Source: Grammothele lineata (taxonomy: Eukaryota > Basidiomycota > Agaricomycetes > Polyporales > Polyporaceae). Taken from it: DNA of 64,000 nt. The notes beneath the pieces were generated by a model. The model had not been told where the DNA came from. It did not search any database and worked only from the letters and a program-made list of their open reading frames with translations. The stretch lies in contig NDFF03000154.1 in the NCBI GenBank assembly GCA_002150815.3, positions 1 to 64,000 on the forward strand, in the 5' to 3' direction. Made by a program: the position numbers and the translations under genes. This document shows positions 1 to 11,946 of this stretch, piece after piece. The number at the start of each line of letters is the position of its first letter. Position 1 is the stretch's first letter.

Positions 1-1
1 T

Positions 2-376
2 AGGGACATCCCGTCTGGGCTCCGCGAGGTTGGACTGGCTCCCCCACCGGCGATGACGGCGGCGCAGGCGGCTCAAGAGGGCCTACTACCCGGTGGCGAC
101 CTCGTCGACTACACGGACGAGCCCATGCCCGATGGCGGACCGGCCACCCCGGTGATCAACACGGAGGAGGCTACAACGGGCGAGACTGAGGTGTCGGGAG
201 GCTTAATGCCGAACCCGCCCCCAGCCTCACCGGAGCGCGACGAGCAGATGACCGACGGCGACGCTGACGGTTTACCACCGCAACCGCCGTCGCCTGCCCG
301 TCCGCTCCCTCTTCCCCCGCCATCCCAGTCGTTGCCGCCACCGCCGGAGCCGTCGCCGCCCTCCACCCAGGGTTGA
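2..376 (+). mobile_element. C-terminal tail of a Ty3/gypsy-type polyprotein (partial, enters from left edge)
   Basis: An open frame enters from the left edge without a start and stops at 376. The visible ~124 residues are acidic and then strongly proline-rich (repeated PPP/SPP blocks), with no catalytic motif. Such low-complexity tails often follow the integrase or chromodomain in basidiomycete gypsy elements. The link to a retroelement rests on what lies downstream: about 115 bp after the stop there is a purine tract (490-499) followed directly by TGTAAC, the layout of a polypurine tract next to a 3' LTR. Reverse transcriptase and integrase would lie left of the window and are not seen. It could instead be an unrelated proline-rich host protein, which I think less likely. 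Confidence 0.5.
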
Positions 377-499
377 AGGGGAGGGTTACCCTCATTACTA
401 GGATCGGACCTTTTTGTTGGATTATCACTCAGTCACTCGTTGTATATTCTTTTGCTTTCATCACTCGAGAGATCCGCGCAGGGATCTGAAGGAGGGGGG

Positions 500-677
500 T
501 GTAACGGAGATTAGATTAGATGACTCGTAATCAGGCGCGCGTCTGTAAGGACGCGCGCCCGGCCAGGCGCTCCTTAGCTTCTTTCTACCACGTCATCTGT
601 GTACCCATAGCATCTCGAATAGAGATTGGTCTGGTGTACACCCGGCGTGACGGAAGCTCCTCAAGTAAACCCTTACA
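500..677 (+). repeat. Putative 3' LTR of a gypsy-like element
   Basis: The segment starts with TGTAACGG right after a purine-rich tract (GAAGGAGGGGGG, ending at 499) and can be closed at CCTTACA (671-677). This gives an imperfect terminal inverted repeat (TGTAA-G / C-TTACA). About 180 bp is in the range of short fungal gypsy LTRs. The left LTR is outside the window, so neither LTR identity nor the target-site duplication can be checked; the right boundary is the weaker one. Confidence 0.45.
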
Positions 678-964
678 ACGCCCGTTTTGGCATCGTTCTA
701 AGACTCCTCGTTCGTGACCAGCGAGGGCTCTGTGATCTGGGGAAGAGCGGATATGTCAACTTCCTTAGTTCAAGCAAAGAAGATAAAGGGAACCTACGAT
801 ATTGGTGGAACTCCGTGGATTCCTATCCTGGGGCCGGTGGGAGGTGTGAACCGGGAGAGCGCTCGCACGAGAGACAATGAGACCCTTCATTTGGTCCCCA
901 AGTCTCTGACGAGAGTTCAACCTAAGAATAGAATATAAATATCTTCCACGTTGTCGCGGCCAGA

Positions 965-2923
965 TCAAGCAGACACGTACGCCGTCATCATGGAGATGGA
1001 GTACACTGAGACAGCGTACGAGATAATATCAGTCTCGCCGCTCAGGTTGGAACATTGGGTTTATTGAAAAAGATAAAAGGGTACTGCACCTTTCGCGGCG
1101 ACAATATCAACCCCTACGTAGATGAGATTGTGAGGTAGGAGAATCGCCTGTGGAATGGAGGGCGAAGACAGTCAAATGAATCACTTGTTCCAAAAAGGTA
1201 GTGGACTCACCAGAATGAAGGAAAATGAATTGAAGACGCTACGGCACAACGTTCGAGTCAGGGGAGAACATGTGCCAGGGAGTTTACGAAAGCTCCAAGG
1301 TAATACGAGACTTACCCAGTTATTAATCCTGTACTGATCGCGTACACGGTCAGCAAACCTATTAGCGAATCGGTCCTAGAATGTGTCGCGATATGTTTTA
1401 GCTCCAAGTTGCCAGATTATCCCAGTGACCGTTGAGGACAGAATAGTATATTACCGTGCGATTCCGATACGGCTTTGACGTAGCGAGCGCACGAGCGCAA
1501 TCGCTATGAGGGTATCGGCGAGCACCGCTATCCCGAATCCGATAGTGTTTATAAGCTAGACATCGATCAGCAAGAGACGTAGACGACGATCAGCCGGTCC
1601 GGAGAGACGCACCGCGGAAGTTGAAGTGTTATCATCCGAGCCACCACTGCACACAGTCAGCAATATTCCTCGAACTCAACGCATTCTAAGCACTGGATGA
1701 ATAAGACTTACGAGTTTACTGTTCCCACTAGAACGATATGTGTTTAAGTCGCACATGTAGTCTACATTGGTATGATATTTGTACATACCGATTGATAAAC
1801 CTGTATACACGGCGCAGATTAAATATTCCTAGTAAGAGTGACGAGAAACGCGTAAGAGATAAAGTAACTTACCAATTTCCGCAAGGAGCAATGCAGCCTA
1901 TGGAGGGTTGTATGAGCGTTATTACGCACGTTTAGGGGCCCGCCTCTGTGGACTTGGGTCTACGTACAATGATCACAACCAAGATATACAACTTTGGACC
2001 AACTAAAAGTAAATGTTAGTGGGATGGCAGAAACGTTCTCCTTCGTTTACCACGAAAACTCACTTTTGTACACGCGGCGGAGAAAAAACCTGCTCCAAGA
2101 AGCAGCTGTCAGGGCAACGTCCTTTTTTAAGAACAATCGACCGCAACGTACAGCTGAGGGATGATAATCACTGATACCTGGGAGGAGTCGTCAGAAACTA
2201 GCGAAGTAGTGTAATATTCTGCTGCTAACCGTAGCAATAGGAAAAGGCTAGAAAACGTGAATGAAACGGGTAGTCATGTATACCATAGGAACAGAGTGGT
2301 GCTACGCACTTTGAACGACCTGATGAGAACAGATGATAAAAGATACTGCGTCGAGATAGCAACGGGAGACGTACCATACGTGGCTTTCGGAGATGAAGGG
2401 ATTGGCGAAGTTATCTACGAGAAGAATATAGCTTTGTGCCATAGTATCAACTTCAGCCCGTGTTCTACGCCACAAAACGGAACATCTCTCTCACCACATA
2501 TCCGTACAAATCACTGTGTGGAATGTTTCGAGGCAACTGAAATAACGTTCAGTCTCTGAGCAAAGTAAATGTGAAAGTCGTTCCAGCAATACGTACAAGA
2601 GCGTTGCAACCTATGATGAGTTCGTGGGTCAGCTATATATCGTTTTCAACAAGCCAGAAAGTAGATAAACGTGCAGAGAGCTTGAGCCAACCGCTGTCAC
2701 TCCGGTACTTGCGAGAGTAGGCGTGGCATTGATGCGCTATCCATCCGTACTGTCTATGAAACCTCCGCGTGAGTGCGTCAAGTAGCCGACTGAGGAGAGA
2801 AACACACATCAAACCAACAAACGTGCCTAGAAGGAGTGCGCCTAAAGTGTTGTTCAGTGAAGGGGGCGAGGTAAGTCGAGGTACCGAGCTGGTTGCATTT
2901 GCTAGGGTTGGTGTTAAAGCCAT
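965..2923 (-). CDS. DUF6534-type multi-pass membrane protein (copy 1), many introns
   Basis: Spliced by eye. The first exon starts at ATG 2923 and encodes the family signature LNNTLGALLLGTFVGLM, followed after an intron by a YGxxxHQxxxY segment and a DSGWLKL block. Downstream pieces match the rest of the family in order: LETFHTVICTDMW (near 2540), FANPFISESHVW (near 2395), FGIAVLADTLIAIAL with the RSRxG end (1550-1460), TDSLIGLLTVYAISTGL (near 1350), PHNLIYVGVDIVAAK (near 1110) and a final YSISMMTAYVSA with a stop at 965. These are the usual six to seven transmembrane helices of this Agaricomycete family, whose function is unknown. Every signature is present, so it is probably a real gene, but the join after the third transmembrane segment (around 2650) could not be phased cleanly and a lesion there is possible. 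Confidence 0.6.
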
Positions 2924-4699
2924 GGCACCTCTCTTCTGCTGCCCGAGAGATGGAAGTGACACATTTATATAAAGCCTACACTCGTTGACTGGCTCCACAA
3001 GGAACAATGACAGAACTAGATGGAAGCGGTGAGGATGGATGCAGCGCACAAGGTTAAACAAAAACGTCCAGGAGTAACAGTATCTGCTCCCTGTTCGATG
3101 TTAGACGCAGAAGACACCACGTGGGACGGGGATAGGGGACATGAGAGTGACCCTCTAAGGCGCTCCCACATACCCGGGTAATTTTAGCGAAGTGAGGCAG
3201 AGATGTAGATGAACTCAAAAGATACGGTGAGTATCACGGTTTCAGATGTCCTCGCTCGGTGATCGGCCTCATGGTACTACCGCCAGGGTGGCCAGGGGAG
3301 TATCTGGTTGGATGGGAGCTTGGCGCGAGGGGACGGCAGCGTGGCTCACGTCTAGTACGCGAGTCAACACACGATGCTACAGAGATAGGAGTGTAGCATA
3401 CAGCACTGAAATCGATGGTTTGAGAGGGGTGTATCCATGCCGCCATCTATAAAATATGGGTTGAAGGTGAACTCAAGGCGGGGATTTTGGCTCGGGCTCC
3501 AATCTACGCCGCCTGTGACAACAAACATCTTGGTCAGTGAGCAGAGCTATAACGGACATTGTCGACGTACAGAGAACAACGAGATGATAATCTTGAGAAT
3601 ATCGTAGAAGTCAAAGGCTGTCTTCGACCTAGATCTGGTCACAATGAAACACTTGAGGTCTGATCGTACCTCCGAATGAGACCCAAACGTCAGCCGATTT
3701 GAGGAGATACTACTAATTCAGACTCCGGCATTGTAGCGTGTCCGTCCGCAGATAATTGGTGTCGCTTCACGCCTTTCATATCGAATAGCACCGCTATGTC
3801 ACAGTAGAATGTCTTTACATGACCTCGTCTCCTCTTTACCGAGAATCATTCCCCTGCTCTAGAAGAACGTCAGCGAAGGGGTATATGAGAACCGTGGGTT
3901 AAGTCACAAACAGATCAACATTGACTCGCCCCTTAATCGTCCTATGCCCGTCTGGCCGAGCGATGGCAAGAATCGCGGCGCGAACCTCTTGGAGAGTCAA
4001 CAGTTCTCGAAGTTTCGGACGTGGTAGTAGTTATGCAGCTTTGAGGACAGCCTCAGAGAGGACGGCAGCCATGGTTTCCACTGGTATACTCTGGTAGCGA
4101 TTCCCTTGGTCCGGCACGAGCCTCTTTTGATGCGTCATCAGCAAAGACAGCGCTCAAAGCGCTCACATGTAGAGCGCGTTGGATTAAGAAGTCTAAGTTT
4201 GTGGAGAAGAGACCGTGCTGGTCGTGGATGCTCGACGTCAAGAACGGGAGAGAAGTACCGGGCAGAACGGCGGACGCCCGGCGCGCGCACACGCGCGTCG
4301 CGCGACTCCAAGTCCTGCGCGAATTGCCGAGTGGTCCGGGCGCTCGTGAAATGCTGCCATCATTTCAGTTTCCTGACTCCCTCTCCCTCCCCCTCCCCCT
4401 CACGCCCTTCATTTCCATGATTCTCTCTCTCCTCCAAGTATATTGTTACGGTAATTTTACAGCGTCCCCAACCTCTCCGGTTGCACTCGCAGTGAAGCAA
4501 TCAAGCTCAAGTTCGACGAGACCCTCCAACCACTTCATGCATGCGTTGGTTCGATTCCTACAGCTGGTCATTCTTTTCTCGTCAAGGCTCGCCTGACGAG
4601 ACTCGACAAGTTGCCCATTTGCCTTACGAACGCCGGCATGCACAATACAGTGACAGCCTTAACTGATATATGATATCTAATACACTCGGTATCGGCGTA
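2924..4699. other. Intergenic, no supported gene
   Basis: No convincing exon series was found on either strand. Near 4260-4310 there is an alternating GCGC/ACAC-rich stretch, and at 4375-4405 a CT-rich tract like those in fungal promoters, but no plus-strand gene follows. An isolated minus-strand frame (about 3915-4035, containing LREL and EVRAAILAIARP) looks protein-like but has no partner exons I could join. Confidence 0.4.
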
Positions 4700-5592
4700 T
4701 TAGTCCAATGGAGTAACCGTATACGGGGGTGGTGGAATGGACGTGTCCGCTTCCGAAGCAGAGACAGCGCGAACATCACTATCCGCAGAGGGTATCGCAG
4801 GAAGGGGATGTGAGTGCGAATCGTCATCCTGGGGTATCGTTGTCGTGGAGTCTCCGTGAACACGGCCGAGCTGTGGGTCATGGTCCCGTCCACCGAGCAT
4901 CTGCGCGGACACTGGAGCCGCCGCGGCTCGCGCATCGTGCAGCACAGCGCCTTCGTACGCATCACGCTCGGAGTCCCGCCATCAGCGAAAGTGCGCGTAC
5001 CCGTACTCAAGGCAAGTGGGCAGCTCACCTGAACATGTATGGTCTCGTGCTGACGCTGCAGCGCCCGGATCTGGCTACAGACCGCGCAGTCGTCCTCGTG
5101 CGTCCGCTCTGCCCCATGTGTCGACCCATGCGTTGCCCCATGCATCCCGCGCCGGGGTGCGGTCGTGATTGACATTGCGGAGGTGCCCATCGCGGTCACT
5201 AGTGATGACGTCGTGTCTACTAGACGAGTAGCCGCCAACGGGACAGGAACGCGGGACGTCCCGCCTACGAGGGGTGGTGAGGCGAGCCGAATGGTGGTGG
5301 AAGCGTTGGTGACGGGGGATATGGTTGTGGTTGTGCTTGCGCCTATTACAGGCGGAGGGGCCCAGCTTTGCGCCATGGGCGGCGTCGCTTGCAGAGGAAT
5401 GGGTGCGCGAGAGCGGGGCGCACTCACGGTTGTGGATGCCGTGCTGCTGGAGGCGCAACGGCGGAGGGCCGCGATAAGGACACCGAGAACCAGGAGGCCG
5501 CAGACGACACCAATGACAACGGCGACGCCGCCCGGGAACGGGTTGCTCGTATCCGAGCCGAAAGAGTCGTCGCGGGCTGAGAGGAAGGGCAT
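4700..5592 (-). CDS. Single-pass membrane protein with Ser/Thr/Pro-rich tail and PPPPY motif
   Basis: Two exons, 5592-5029 and 4966-4700, with a 62 nt GTGAGC intron; 276 residues. Near the N-terminus NPFPGG is followed by one hydrophobic helix (VAVVIGVVCGLLVLGVLIAAL) and a basic stop-transfer RRC, then a long Ser/Thr/Pro/Ala-rich region, a short charged helix (QIRALQRQHETIHVQ) and an acidic tail ending in PPPPYTVTPLD. Reading straight through the intron would give an arginine-rich, unlikely C-terminus. Small proteins with this NPFPGG-helix layout are common and uncharacterised in Polyporales. The PPPPY motif resembles WW-domain or NEDD4-type ligase docking sites, which is an inference. An upstream in-frame start at 5694 would add 34 residues; the 5592 start gives the more usual short lumenal segment. 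Confidence 0.65.
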
Positions 5593-6311
5593 TGTGAGCC
5601 GGCCTAGCTCGAGAAGAGCCTGGCGGATGAGAGACGACCGGCAGGGAGGTACTGCTAGTGGTACGCGGAAGAGAGTAAGGGAAGACGCGAGCATACACCT
5701 TCACTTAATGCCTGTTTATCTACTTCCTCGGATGTCTTCGGGAGGGGCAGGTCTCGGCGAAGTCGGACAGCCATCAGTGTATATTGATTGATCTCGAAGT
5801 CAAATGTTCACTCGAGAACGCCCCTGTTCGAACCTCGTTGGTTGAATGCGATGCTTGAGGCTATCCTCGTAGTCAACACTGACATTACGTGGCTGTGATC
5901 AATGTCAGAAGAGGACGCCGCGTGACAGTGCGTAGTGAGGCTTTTGTAGAATGAGTCACCGTTAGGTGGTAGTCCAAGCTTGTTTTCCGACCCCGGATCC
6001 AATGTGCACGTAGAAGGAATAGTTGCATGTATACCGATACTGATAGTGTGTAGACATGCAGACACGACGGAGACGTAGCCAAGCTATTATGGTAGTGAGT
6101 CACTCGCGAGTTGAGCTCCTGCCGGTGCCGAATTTGATGCTAAACTGCCGCTCTACGTGGGAAGCGGCGTGTAGGCTATGCTCCGTAGCGACTACTGGCG
6201 CTTTTCACCTTGTGCCTGCCGTCCGCCTCTTGCCTGCCCCCTGGCTGGTGATGGTCTGGTAAAGTTGGTCAACTTGCTATTCCTCTAGTTATTCAGCTAT
6301 ACATGGGAAGG

Positions 6312-8653
6312 TTACACAGAAACGAATCGTGAATAACTAAAGACTCGCGTGGCTTTACGAGGGCCCTGCTCCCACTGCGTAGGCATCGTCCAGCGGTCTG
6401 AATCTCCGTCGATGTCGGATCGCGCATCACTTCCTCGGGTAGCTACCTTCGATTGCGGACCGATTTCAATCGTGGTCTGCGGGACGTCGGATTGTAGGTA
6501 GTTGCCGTGTTAGCAGGAGAAGCATTCTTAGATATGCTCACTCACCGTTGAAAGGGTGTATCCGTGCTGAGCGCGCTGCACGGCCGAAGAAGCTCTGTGC
6601 TCGTGGGTTTGGAGAGTACCTAGATAGAACGAGTTCGCTACGGGCTCATCGCCAGCCATATTAGCGACGAATGATTTGCGTGAGTTGAGGCTGTGATAGG
6701 TGGGTCACGAGTATTTCAGAGGTTGAGGACAGTGAAAACGCGCGGTGGTCTGGTAGTACGCACGCTGTCATGACTGAGCTTGAATACACTGGATAATAAA
6801 CCTCACGGCCTCAACAATTGTATGATTGCTCCCTAAGATGAGGTACTTACACATAGCATCTACGATTGCAATAGCAGCATAAACCAGGTTTCCAGGCATT
6901 ACTAAGCCCTACAGTCCAGTCACGGTACGTCAGTTTTATGTTCTCTCGAGAAACACCCGACGGAGTATACAGACGAAGATTAAAGATACGATATTGACTA
7001 GACTGTTGACGGAGCGTCTTGAGCGGCGAGATATCATATTCGAATTCGAGCAGGGGCGCGCGCTTACCACGTAAGAAGCCCTGTTGTCCACAGCGTTCAG
7101 CAAATGTTGGTCACTGCAGGAGTAGTCCCGCGTACCAGTATTAATAGTGTACAGGATCAGTCTATCCAGAAGAGAGTCGGTCCTGAATCGAGCGATCAGT
7201 TACTTGGCCTATCACGGGAGGAGCCAATGAACAATAAACGTACTGTTTTATGCCCGTTCGGTTGCGGTGCAATACGACTATGAGGGTGGACGTAAGCAGG
7301 ATGTCCGCTGCGATCATGCATGCGGCTCCCGTGGAAGCTAGATTCTGAATCCGTCCAGACGTGGTAAGCTACTTGAACTCCGGCCTTGTTCGGACCTCAA
7401 CTTACGCCGGTGTCAGCGTTTCCACTTGAGGGTGCCGAAAAGCTGCGTAGCGTCCGAGTCAACATACGAAGATAACTTGAGTCGGCGTCACTGTACATAC
7501 CCCCGCGCGGTAGCGACTAGGATTACACGCAGACAACGGCGGTCTGTCAGCATGCGAACGCCGAAGACGAGATAGTGGGGTGTTCCGCCTACTGACTAGT
7601 TCCCATGACTCGTGACATGAATCCAAGTAAGTATGAGCATTTTGAGTACGATGCAATAGACCCAACATACCTAATTCGGCTGTAGTCAAAACGGCCTGCC
7701 GGGGGATACGGTCAATGCAACTTCTGAGCGCTGCAATGTTCGGGACATGACTTACCGCTAATGCAACAAGAGGGCGAGCCTTGGGGCCAACTACTCATCT
7801 CCGTGAGCTTCACATCGCTGGACTCTCACGCTAGAGGCGTACTCAAGTATACTCGTCGTATGAAGAAGCTGACATAACGGGCGAGGTAAGCTCCTGGGAA
7901 GTTGAGTTATGTAAAAAGACTACGTACAATTCGCTTGATACTATTTGAACACCCTGTCCGGGTACGATCAATGGCTTGAAAAGCTAACGGATTTTCCTTC
8001 GTCGCTCACTGTGCATACCCCCAGCAGCTGCGTGACAGTTTCAATGAGAACGCTCTTGTGTAAAGTAGAGGATCACTGACACTGAAAGACCTTTCGACAA
8101 CTCTTCAGCTCCGCAAAACCTAAGATATACCGAAAACTAGTGCGCTCACCATACACTCTTCTCCAAAGCGTCCGGCGTATAGAAATTGCTGACTAGGTAG
8201 AAGTAGCTGAAGCAAGAGGAGTTCAGCGAGCGAGCATGCCACAGAGACTTCTACACCCACCATATATGGACGCATAGTATGTTGACGATAGTGCTGAATA
8301 CCCTGGGATATATTGTAAGAACCTACAACTATCTAAGCGCAGAGATGATCGACTCACAAGACGACTGCTATCTAGTTTCCAGCGGCTGTTGGGTGACGAT
8401 CCGGGTACTAAATGGCGTAGCTACACTCACTAGAATCCTGAGTAGCAAGGGATCTTTGTTGTCTATGTGATAATAACGATATCCTTGGTGTAGAATGAAC
8501 CCGTACAAACTGGGCGCAGACGGTATTCAGTATGCTCATTCGGACCTTTAGGTGATGGAGTTCAACCACTCACATCAACGTGATAAAAGTCCCCGTCAAA
8601 AACACGCCGTAGCTATTGTCAAGCGGCTGGCCATTTACTGCGTCGGTAGGCAT
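6312..8653 (-). CDS. DUF6534-type multi-pass membrane protein (copy 2), many introns
   Basis: Start ATG at 8653; the first exon encodes LDNSYGVFLTGTFITLM and ends in GTGAGT. The following exons give LYGFILHQGYRYYHIDNKD, a VLTIYPRVFSTIVNILCVHIW helix, YFYLVSNFYTPDALEKSVW, SVLIETVTQLL, YVSFFIRRVYLS, then MIAADILLTSTLIVVLHRNRTG (7350-7250), TDSLLDRLILYTINTGLLT, VMPGNLVYAAIAIVDAM and YSSSVMTA. A soluble Ser/Arg/Asp-rich tail ends at the TAA at 6312. All family landmarks occur in order, so the gene looks intact. The introns are so dense that no single uninterrupted frame covers more than a small part of it. Predicted plasma or inner membrane protein of unknown role. One or two middle exons (7400-7900) were not resolved. 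Confidence 0.7.
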
Positions 8654-9902
8654 CGTGGCGTTCGAATGAATTCGCGGCTAGGAGGAGGGCGGCTCATCAG
8701 TGAGCGACAGACCCGAGATATATGGGCAGGAAACCATATATGATCATAGACATTACCAAACTATGAGAGCCCAATGGCAACGATTGTTCCGGCACGGCCT
8801 TGTGAACCGTGTGCACAGCAGACTCGGAACAAAGGCCGTGATCCATCGTAGTCGGATGCATCGAAACATCGTCAGTTGACCGGTATATCTCAAATGAGGA
8901 CAGCGCATTGCTTCACCGGTGGGAAACAAAACTTTAAATTCCAGGCGGCTCGCCCATACGCCATTTGAGCACAGGCCAACGCCGAATTGCTCCGCAAGAA
9001 CGCTTAGAGCCTGTCACATACGTTGACAGAGTGTGTACTCTGACTTCCTCGAGCGGATGGGAAAGTGACTTAGCGAATAAACCTAATATCCTACGAGTAA
9101 GTGCGCCTGTTGCGGGAACCGAGAAAGAGTGAACGTGCCTGTTGTGCTACTGGACGAAGTTCTCACGTATGAGGCGTGGCGTGTCGCTCATCGCCGCAGA
9201 TTCAAACCTGTAACCTGGTTATAGATACTGGTTTACTAAACAGCAAGACCCCAGACTCGGCCCAGCCAACAACTTTGCATAGACATGACGATGCATCGGT
9301 AGTAACGCCCGGGGTGAAGTGACAGGGACGGACTGAGGCTGAGTGGTTGACGACGTTACTGTGCTTGCATTGTTGCAGGCTAGCCTTCAGCTTCCCGGCC
9401 GGCGGCACTTCTACGAGGGTGTTGGCAAGACTTCAGCGCTTCAGCGCCTCATGCCTAATTCACTTCGGGCGCCAATGTGGATGTTGAATTTGATCACGTG
9501 TAGTCACCATGGCGTCACTCTCAACCTCTCTCAGCCTTCAGGACGTTCAACTCTGCTTGCGACCTTGAGAACGCTTCTGCTTGTGACACTCACCGTAGTG
9601 TTTCCTGACAATCGCTGCCTTCAAGCAGAGTAGTAGCGGCGTCTGTCATCTTTCGGTAATTGTTTTGTTACACAAATACTTCGTCCAGGCACTGAGCAAT
9701 GTTGATTCGGTTCCGCAGCTGGTGTTAATGGCAGTTATCCGATCTGAGCTACTACCCTACTAGACGTCCCTTGTTCTCCTAGTTCGACGGCGAGCCGAGT
9801 CAAGACTCAGGGTAAGACTCATCTTTGCTGTCAGGTCTTTGAAGCGCCGAATTGATCAACGTGGTATCTCAGCTCAAAGCGTATCGGAATCTACGTATCG
9901 CA
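8654..9902. other. Divergent intergenic region between DUF6534 copy 2 and the TPR/CCCH gene
   Basis: About 1.25 kb between two divergently transcribed genes. I see no exon pattern, no clear TATA box and no repeat; it presumably holds both promoters. Confidence 0.4.
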
Positions 9903-11946
9903 ATGGCCCAACGGCCGCTCTTGGTGATCATCCGACTGAATAATTTGAAACAATTTGTAAAAGACAACAGAAATCTCCTGTTAAAGCTGTCTGCACATGC
10001 GGACGTACAACATGCCACGACAATCCCAGAAGCTCGCCGATACTTGACTAGTACCGTGCGTCCCATCGCCGTCATCGTCGGAGATCATGCCCCGACTCTC
10101 CCGGCGTACCGAGAGATATCGATCCTGCTCGCTGACTACGCCAGAGCTGGCGGTACTGTCGTCTTCGCCGGCATGTTTAGCTACCTTGCAGACCCAGATG
10201 ACGTTGACTTCATGTTCGACGACGTATGGGGCTTGCCGTGGCATTGCAAAGGAGCTTCACACCGTCAGCGATTCGAGGTCAATCCACATCTGACGTCGCT
10301 CCAACGTGACGGCCAGTTGAAGTTTCCTAGGCAATGTTCTCTCAAGGCATGCCGTCTGGATAATGTCGCGCTCGGAGATGCAGTCTACTTGAAAGAACAT
10401 CGCGCTAAGCAGCTTCGATCAGAAGTTGCTTCTGGGCCGCAAGGGCCTATCGATGGCGTTGCTGCCACATTCAAAGGGATTGGGTTTGGAAGCGTCGGAT
10501 GGATCGGGGACACTAATTCCGAGGACGCGACATCGATAGTAATCGTCGCCATGTGCTTCTCTCGAGCTCAGAACTCCTTTCCGCCCCGCACGTCTACATA
10601 CGTGAGTGGTTGTCTTATCCCTTGTTCAATTGACCATCAGGTGATGAATGATGCGCCAGGACCCACCTTCGCCATCCGTTCCTTTGCGGAATGCCCGTCC
10701 GAGGGAGGCAGAAGTGGCTTTGAGAGCCGAAAAGCGATTCCAAGTTCAAGAAGACAAGCTAGAAAGCGCGCAAGAAGAGATCAGAGCGGTCAGTCCACTG
10801 TCATGTCTTTTGCGTCACGCGTCTCAACTCCAGATCTGACCGTTCGGCTGTACAGGGGGACAAATCATTCCGGGAAGAAAGATGGGAGTCCGCCGCACAG
10901 CATTTCCGTGCTGCCATATTCGCCGCAGGTCCATATCCGGAGTATCTCTGCCGTCTAGCAGCTGCTCTGAACAAGATGCAACTGTGAGGCCGTCGTCGTC
11001 CTCATATCTCGTAACAACACTACTCACGTCATCCATGTATGGGCGTACTAGTTACCAGCTATCCGAGAGCGCGTCTTCTCGCGCCCTCATGTATACCCCG
11101 CGTAACATCAGGGCTCTGCAGCGTAGGGCAAAAGCGCGCAAGGGAATGCGTCGATACGATGTTGCCGAAGCCGGTGAGCGCAGTTCCAATGATCCAGCCT
11201 ATCATCTCATAGTTGGCTGCAGATCTCGAAACCATCCTTGCGATCGATCCGACCGATGAACCTGCGGCCACGGAGCTTAAAACTGTACAGAAAGCCCACG
11301 AACATAAGAAGTCGCGCAACTGGCCGGGCGATCGTGAGCGCGCGAGACTATGCAAGGCCCCATCGGACGCCGTCATAGATGTCCCGGAAGAGTCTGACTC
11401 GGAAGACTTCCATCACAAAGCGAACGGTGTACCATGCAAGTTCTACAACCGTCAAGGTTGTCGTTACGGCAACCGCTGCCGCTTCAGCCACGCACCCGAC
11501 GAGAAGAGCGTGCGGGACCAGCTGTGAGTAGTTACGCGCTGGACAGGCGTGACCTCTTCTGGGTCGCAGGTTACGGAGTTACTGACGTCTTTGTCCGCAC
11601 ATATAGAGGTCGAAACGTGTGTGTCCTCTGGCTATTTGGGCAGTGCGGCAATGGCGATCGGTGCGAGTACGCACATGACCGTACTTACCTCCCCGTGCGA
11701 GGCTGGTGGAACGATACTGCGTCGATCGCGCGGCTACAGCAAGAATTCAGAGATGCGACCATGGCAGCTCCCCTACCAAACCCGAATTTACGAGAAGAAG
11801 TTCTTGCGGAGGCTCTTGTGCCAAGGTCCTGGAGGCGTGACTTGTGGGCCGGATGGCAGACCATCGAGATACGTTACAAAGGATGCGAGGAGTGGATGAC
11901 TTGGGAGGGGGATTCGTCTGCAGAGTCGGATTACAGTAGTGACTGA
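9903..11946 (+). CDS. Rossmann/ThuA-like domain - TPR - tandem CCCH zinc-finger protein (copy A)
   Basis: Six exons join in frame (9903-10601, 10660-10788, 10856-10983, 11052-11173, 11223-11523, 11607-11946) to give 572 residues. Residues ~1-225 form an alpha/beta domain with RPIAVIVGD, a GGTVVF strand and GSVGWIGD, reminiscent of flavodoxin or class-I glutamine-amidotransferase/ThuA folds. Residues ~245-370 form a TPR-like helical array (GDKSFREERWESAAQHF, then LSESASSRALMYTPRNIRA). An acidic EESDSED linker leads to two CCCH fingers with C-x7-C-x5-C-x3-H spacing: CKFYNRQGCRYGNRCRFSH and CVLWLFGQCGNGDRCEYAH, the second followed by RTYLPxRGWW. CCCH fingers of this kind usually bind RNA. Start chosen because the paralogues align from MAQRPLL. 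Two relatives lie at 36379-38810 and 45051-48161. Exons of 128 and 122 nt recur in the latter. Confidence 0.8.

Noticed and set aside
2633..3061. Pseudogene reading of DUF6534 copy 1
   Set aside because: Downstream exons with family signatures continue in order to a stop at 965, so decay is not the simplest view; one join remains unresolved.
4540..4572. GGTTCGATTCC B-box-like sequence suggesting a tRNA on the plus strand
   Set aside because: No matching 5' acceptor, D-arm or anticodon arm within 100 nt upstream, and the T-stem has a mismatch.
5593..5694. Upstream start for the single-pass membrane protein
   Set aside because: Would add a basic, partly hydrophobic segment before the short lumenal domain; possible as a signal peptide but not needed, so the 5592 start was kept.
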